A stretch of 5,904 bases of DNA from an uncultured Planctomycetaceae bacterium (GTDB taxonomy: Bacteria; Planctomycetota; Planctomycetia; Pirellulales; UBA1268): NCBI GenBank assembly GCA_937926325.1, contig CALAZQ010000190.1:45001-50904 (forward strand). The letters are read 5' to 3'. The notes under the pieces are model-generated. The model ran no database searches. It saw nothing but the letters and a program-made list of their open reading frames with translations, and was not told the origin of the DNA. Both the position numbers and the translations under genes were made by a program. Shown piece by piece: positions 1 to 4,500 of the stretch. Within the stretch, counting starts at the first letter, position 1. Each line of letters opens with the position of its first letter.

Positions 1-116
1 CGTCAACTCCCTGGGAAAAATGCTGAAAAAGGCAGGTTTCCGCCAGGGGTCGACTGTCTCAGCCGATCGCGGTCGAGCAGGCCACCCCTTCCTTACGCGA
101 CGCCGGCGGGAATGGT
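1..116. other. Non-coding flank 3' of the protease gene
   Basis: This stretch lies beyond the stop codon of the minus-strand protease gene. Short open frames cross it on the plus strand, for example one beginning with ATG at 20, but they run into the 3' end of the protease gene in antisense, have arginine-rich low-complexity translations and show no recognisable domain. I see no gene here. The left part holds an imperfect inverted repeat, listed separately. No classical terminator with a U-tract is visible after the protease stop. Confidence 0.5.
2..54. repeat. Imperfect inverted repeat at window edge
   Basis: GTCAACTCCCTGG at 2-14 is nearly the reverse complement of CCAGGGGTCGAC at 43-54: 11 pairs form with one bulged base (T8) and one mismatch (A5/C51). 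The 28-base loop holds two A-runs, which read as T-runs on the minus strand. It starts about 60 bases past the protease stop codon. It could be a transcript 3' end structure, or part of an interspersed palindromic element cut by the window edge. No second full copy is present in this window, so the repeat-family idea is untested. Confidence 0.35.
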
Positions 117-1253
117 TCACCGGCGGCGTCGGGGCTCGTCCTGCTCGGCTTCAAGCGTTACCGGGATATCCAGCCGATGCCCCTGCCGCTCGACGGCAAT
201 CAGCACCCGATCTCCCGGATTTTTGGACTCGACGGCACTGAGAAAGTCATCGACTGTTTCGATCGGCACCCCGTCGACGCCGACGATCAAATCGGCAGTG
301 GAGCGGTCGACCCGCTCGAATTCAGCCACAAATGGCCCCTGCCGCCGCCGCTCTCGCACAATCCTGAAGCCGCGAAGCCCAGCCCGCTCCGCCGGCCCGC
401 CCGGAGCAAGCGCAGCGACCAGCAGGCCTCGCTCGGTTTGATAGACCCGGGCAATTCCGGCATCAGGCCGAACCACCCGCCCCCGTTCAATCAACTGCGG
501 CACAATCCGACTCAGCGTTGCGGCCGGAATGGCGAACCCGACTCCCGAACTCTGGCCGGTACGGCTGGCGATGGCCGTGTTCATCCCGATCAAGAGGCTG
601 CTCGAATCGAGCAATGGACCGCCGGAATTGCCGGGATTGATCGCAGCGTCGGTCTGGATGATCGATTTGATCGTGCGGCCGGAACGGGTCGGCAGCGACC
701 GATTCAAACTCGAGATGATGCCGGTGGTCAGCGTCCGCTCAAGGCCGAAGGGATTGCCGATGGCGTAGACCTTCTGCCCCACCTTCAGGTCGTGAGAGGT
801 TCCAAACCGAGCCGGCACGAGCAGTTCCTGCGGGGCATCGACCCGCAGCACCGCGACATCGGTGACCGGATCGACACCGACCAGCGTGCCGCCGTGGGAC
901 GACCCGTCGTAGAGGGTCAGGAGGATCTCTTCCGCCCCTTCGATGACATGAAAGTTCGTCAACACATGCCCCTGACGATCAATCACGATGCCTGAGCCGG
1001 CGCCTTCGGAGGGCGACTCAAGCAGAAATAAGCCGCTCGTCACCGTCGTCCTGGTGTTGATGTTGACGACACTGCGATTGACGTTTTCGTAGACCGCGAT
1101 GTTGGTCTGTTCTTCCGGGGTCAACCGCCGCGGCGGCTGCACCTGGGCTTTTTCAGGCAACGCTGGCGGTTGAGCGGTTGCCTGGGCGATGGCTGTCGTG
1201 ACGACAAGCAGAGTTGCCCAATTCACCCGGTCGCCGCACCATCGTGGGAACAT
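117..1253 (-). CDS. HtrA/DegP-family exported serine protease with one PDZ domain
   Basis: This 378-residue protein is a trypsin-fold serine protease of the HtrA family, which degrades or processes misfolded proteins in the envelope. Residues 1-28 form a likely export signal (hydrophobic stretch from about 11, cleavage plausible near ATA-Q at 25-28). The triad is complete: His102 in TNFHVIEGA, Asp132 in VTDVAVLRV and Ser210 in the INPGNSGGPLL motif; the oxyanion segment AIGNPFG is at 164-170. The stretch at 61-90 leaves room only for a short LA loop, unlike the long Q-linker of E. coli DegP. A single PDZ domain spans about 265-370, so the layout resembles DegS or HhoA more than DegP, which has two. 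The PDZ carries a roughly 25-residue Arg-rich insertion at about 294-320 between AGLRG and DLIVGVDG. The protein ends in four arginines. No strong Shine-Dalgarno precedes the ATG; the start is chosen because the signal peptide follows directly. The gene is divergent from the large vWA gene. The family is clear, but orthology to a named member is not, so no symbol is given. Confidence 0.95.
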   Translation of the reverse strand: MFPRWCGDRVNWATLLVVTTAIAQATAQPPALPEKAQVQPPRRLTPEEQTNIAVYENVNRSVVNINTRTTVTSGLFLLESPSEGAGSGIVIDRQGHVLTNFHVIEGAEEILLTLYDGSSHGGTLVGVDPVTDVAVLRVDAPQELLVPARFGTSHDLKVGQKVYAIGNPFGLERTLTTGIISSLNRSLPTRSGRTIKSIIQTDAAINPGNSGGPLLDSSSLLIGMNTAIASRTGQSSGVGFAIPAATLSRIVPQLIERGRVVRPDAGIARVYQTERGLLVAALAPGGPAERAGLRGFRIVRERRRQGPFVAEFERVDRSTADLIVGVDGVPIETVDDFLSAVESKNPGDRVLIAVERQGHRLDIPVTLEAEQDEPRRRR

Positions 1254-1270
1254 CGCGTCGCTCGTGATCG

Positions 1271-1357
1271 GCCGCCGGGGTCATCGCCCGGGCCCAACGT
1301 CGGGCCGGAAGGCGGCGGGGAATCGGCTCGGCGTCACCCTAGCGAGGTCGCCGCCGA
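1271..1357 (-). other. GC-rich potential stem-loops in protease 5' leader
   Basis: GCCGCC at 1271-1276 can pair with GGCGGC at 1311-1316, and inside this GGCCC at 1291-1295 can pair with GGGCC at 1302-1306 around a 6-base loop. A second stem joins TCGG (1323-1326) plus CGGCG (1329-1333) to CGCCG (1349-1353) plus CCGA (1354-1357), with a 2-base bulge. If transcription of the protease starts upstream of these, they would fold in its 5' leader, beginning 18 bases before the start codon. In such GC-rich DNA these pairings could also arise by chance. Confidence 0.25.
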
Positions 1358-1456
1358 CTCCTCAAGGTGGAAAAGCAGGGAAACGCTGAAAAAACCGTGG
1401 GAGATCGACGTGGCGGTGGCGGGCCGAGGAAAATACCATCAAGGCAGGTTGTTTTG

Positions 1457-1492
1457 ATGTGCCGATTTCAGCTCCGAGCCGCCCCCGCATGA
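1457..1492 (+). other. Doubtful 11-codon upstream reading frame
   Basis: A tiny frame (ATG at 1457, product MCRFQLRAAPA, TGA at 1490-1492) ends just before the large gene. Its stop overlaps an in-frame alternative ATG of the large gene at 1489 in an ATGA arrangement, which is the geometry of translational coupling. No ribosome binding site clearly precedes it and its length is easily random. It is noted because it bears on the start choice of the large gene. Confidence 0.12.
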
Positions 1493-1494
1493 GG
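1491..1494 (+). promoter_or_regulatory. Shine-Dalgarno GAGG supporting the ATG at 1501
   Basis: GAGG sits 6 bases before ATG 1501, ideal spacing for ribosome binding. The in-frame ATG at 1489 overlaps this motif and has no comparable one before it, and an in-frame GTG at 1459 is also unsupported. This favours 1501, which also places the signal peptide directly at the N-terminus. Many planctomycete genes lack such motifs, so the evidence is supportive but not decisive. Confidence 0.5.
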
Positions 1495-1500
1495 TTCGCC

Positions 1501-4500
1501 ATGTCGATTCGTTTTTCCTCCCCCGTCGGCAGGCTGGCAGCCGTGACCATCCTGACGGTTGCTGCTGTCGCTCCGGCTGTCGGCATGGAGGCTGGCCACA
1601 CCTGGCTGCGGGCGACCCATCAGGATGAGAGCACGCCCCCGATCACGGCCGTGGGGCTGCGAGCCTCCGGCCTGCCGGCCGAGCCATCGGCAACTCGCCT
1701 GTTGGTGCTGCTCGACACCTCGGCAAGTCAGGTCGGCCAGATTCAGCAACAATCGCTGACAGCGATCGACGGCGTCCTCGAGGCCATACGAGCCGATGAC
1801 TCCGTGATGCTCGGAGCCATCGACGTCGCCTGCACGCCGTTCATGGAGGCATTTGCCCCAGCCGACGACAGACGTGTCGCGGCAGCGAGACTGGAACTCG
1901 AGCGGCGGACACCGCTGGGAAATACCGATCTGCTCGGCGGTCTCCGTTCGGCTCTCGAGCAGTTGGCAGCGGGGACCTCGCCGGGAGCGATCATCTACAT
2001 CGGTGACGGCCCGGGGCTGACGGGAATCCTGCCGGAGGATTTTGCGGCAACCCTCGCGGCATGCCGGCAGCAACGGGTTTCGTTCTCGGCGGTGGCAATT
2101 GGAAACCAGATCAATTGGGCCTGCTTGGCGGCACTTGCGGCCGGGACTGGCGGCAACGTCCTCGTCCCGAACGACGTGGTGTCCCCACGCGAGGCGGGGC
2201 GAAAAATCGCCACCCAAGCCGTCGCACCAATCCTCTGGCCAGACGACAGTTCGCTCAAGCTCTCGTCGCAAGCCGAGGACACCCCCGTCGCGATGCTTCC
2301 GTTTCAATTGCCGCCGCTCCGGCACGACCGCGACTCAATCGTGCTGTTCCTCGGGCCATTGACGCCCGCTTCGATCACCGCCACAGCTGAGGCAACCCCC
2401 GGCCGGGCGAGCCCCGATTCATGGACCGAGGTCGAGTTGGCCTTCGATCTGCCGCAGCGGGAGGCCTCGAGCGACAACGCCTTTCTTGAACAGCTTGCCC
2501 GCAATGGCTTTGACACCGGTGGCATTTTTCTGCCACTTCTCGGCCAAGAAGGGCTGGAAATCGCCAAGCGGGTGATCCGTGAAGAGGCTGAGACGCTGGC
2601 GAAGCTTTCGCGTCAGGCCGAGGCATCAGGCGCCCATGCCGCGGCCAGCCGGCTGGCCGCGGCGTCGCTGCGACGGGATCCCGACAACCCCGAAGCCGCC
2701 CTCGTCCGCACCGCCAGCCAGCGCGGCGTGGCCGCCTCGCTGCCGACCCCTGCACAGCCGGTCGCCCAGCGCGGTTCGAACGAGCCGCCCGCCCCCCCCG
2801 AGCGGCTTCCCGGACCCGGCGGTCAGGCCCTGCCGGCCGGTGATCAGTCGCAGTCGGAATTGCGGGAAATCGAGAACCGCCGCCGCATCCGCAGCCAACT
2901 GCTTGAGCGGGAGACGGCGGTTGGCCTGCGCGACGCCCGCCATCTGATGGCAACCGACCCCGATGCAGCCCGCATCAACCTGAAAAACCTCCAACAGCAG
3001 GTGCGGGCCTCGACCGACCTTGACGAGGCCGTTCAGCAACGGCTGGAGCGACAAATCGAGATCAGTCTCCGCGAGTCACTCATCCGCTCCCAGGAAAAGC
3101 TCGAGCGGGATTTGGCGTTGGAGCGAACCCGGGCCGTCGCCCGCGAGCGGGACCGCGTCGCTGGTGAGCTTCGCCGCCGCGAGGAGAAGTTCAGTCAACT
3201 CGCCAAGCGCTACCACGCGCTCGTCGAAGAAGGGATCCGGGTCGGCTACCAACAGCCCACCCGGCGATTCACCGAGGCTGAACGTGACATCGGCAAGGAG
3301 ATGCAACTGGAGGCACCGGACCTCTACGCCACACAGGGCATGCCGATGACCGCCCGCACGGTCGCCCGCCAGGCGCCACTCGTCGCCGGCATTCTCGACT
3401 ACCACACCAAGAACACCCGCTTCCGTCGCGAGATGCAGCGGGGGTTCATGGACACCCTGCAACTTGTCGACGTCGCTGCCATTCCGTTTCCGGATGAGCC
3501 GCCGATCATCTATCCCGACCCTGCCCGCTGGCGGCGGATCACCGAACTTCGCAAGAAATACAAATCGGTCGACCTCGGTGGTGACTCTGAGGCAGAAACC
3601 AAAATTTATGAGGCACTGGAGCAGACGACCGAGAGCTTTGACCTGACCGATCAGGGCGTGACCCTGAACCAGTTCAGATCGATCATCGAGGACAAGTTTG
3701 GGATTCAGGTGCAGATTGATCCCTACCTCGTCAACGAATTCAATATCGAGCCCAACGAGCCGCCAAACCTGATCGGCAACTACAGCGGCATCTCCCTACG
3801 TTCAGTCCTCCGCCGGGCGTTGGCGACCTACGGCGAGGTGCCGCTGACCTACGTGATTCGTGACGAGGTGCTGCTGATCACCGAGAAGACCTATGCCGAG
3901 CAGAACTACATGTCGATCAAGGTCTATCCGGTGGCCGACCTGGTGATTCCGGTGAACCCAAGTGGCGGCCTCAACCCTTTCCAGACCGGAGGCGGTCTCG
4001 GTGGTGCCGGTGGCATCAACAGCGGCCAAGGCGGCGGCATTCAGGCCGGCGGCGTTGGAGGCGGTGGCATGATGGGCGGCGGCATGTTCCAGATTGCTGA
4101 TGCCGATGCAGCGACCACAGGAGGCCGTCGGCCACTGAGAACCGCCGCTGCCAGCAGCAGCCAGGGATCCGCTGCAGGAACCCGCGGTCAGACAGCTCAA
4201 GCCGAGCCACTGGCGTCCAGTGCCATCCCGCTGGAAGACCTCGCCTTGGCTGAGTCGTTGCTTGAGGCCGACGACTTGGCGGCGGAACTGCGGTCCTATC
4301 TCGGGACACTACCCGGCGATTCCGCTGCGGGTGAATCGGGCACGTCACCGCTGACGTCTCAGCAGCTCGCTGTTCGCCTCGCTCGCATCCGGGCAACGGC
4401 TGCCCTGCTCGGGCGGCAAGACAGGTTCGCCGATGCAGCTGAGCTGCTGACAGCCACGATTGCCACCGGCTGTGTCGAGCCGTGGATGTATGAGTCACTC

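Larger units (their letters stand above)
1254..1500. promoter_or_regulatory. Divergent intergenic region
   Basis: These 247 bases separate the start codons of two divergent genes, so both promoters should lie here unless either transcript starts elsewhere. I found no convincing sigma-70 -35/-10 pair on either strand. The best minus-strand candidate (TTGAGG around 1362-1367 with a weak TA-containing box 17 bases on) matches too poorly to call. The part nearest the protease gene is very GC-rich with potential hairpins, while the part nearest the large gene is more A/T-rich (about 1376-1460). A CATCAA-N11-TTGATG inverted pair lies at 1437-1459 but is within chance expectation. No gene is supported here apart from a doubtful 11-codon frame listed separately. 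Confidence 0.5.

Noticed and set aside
177..995. A 272-codon plus-strand open frame across the protease gene
   Set aside because: It lies fully antisense to a clearly recognisable HtrA protease with an intact triad; the translation is rich in Arg, Asp and Pro with no domain. It is a high-GC shadow.
1362..1390. Sigma-70 promoter for the protease gene
   Set aside because: TTGAGG with a TAGGGT-like box matches the consensus too poorly, particularly at -10, to call in GC-rich DNA.
1437..1459. CATCAA-N11-TTGATG as an operator
   Set aside because: The 6-base arms do not extend further, and about one such pair is expected by chance in an intergenic region of this size.
1468..2325. A 285-codon minus-strand open frame across the vWA domain
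   Set aside because: It is antisense to the vWA coding region, which has a complete MIDAS; its translation is Arg/Cys/Gln-rich and domain-free.
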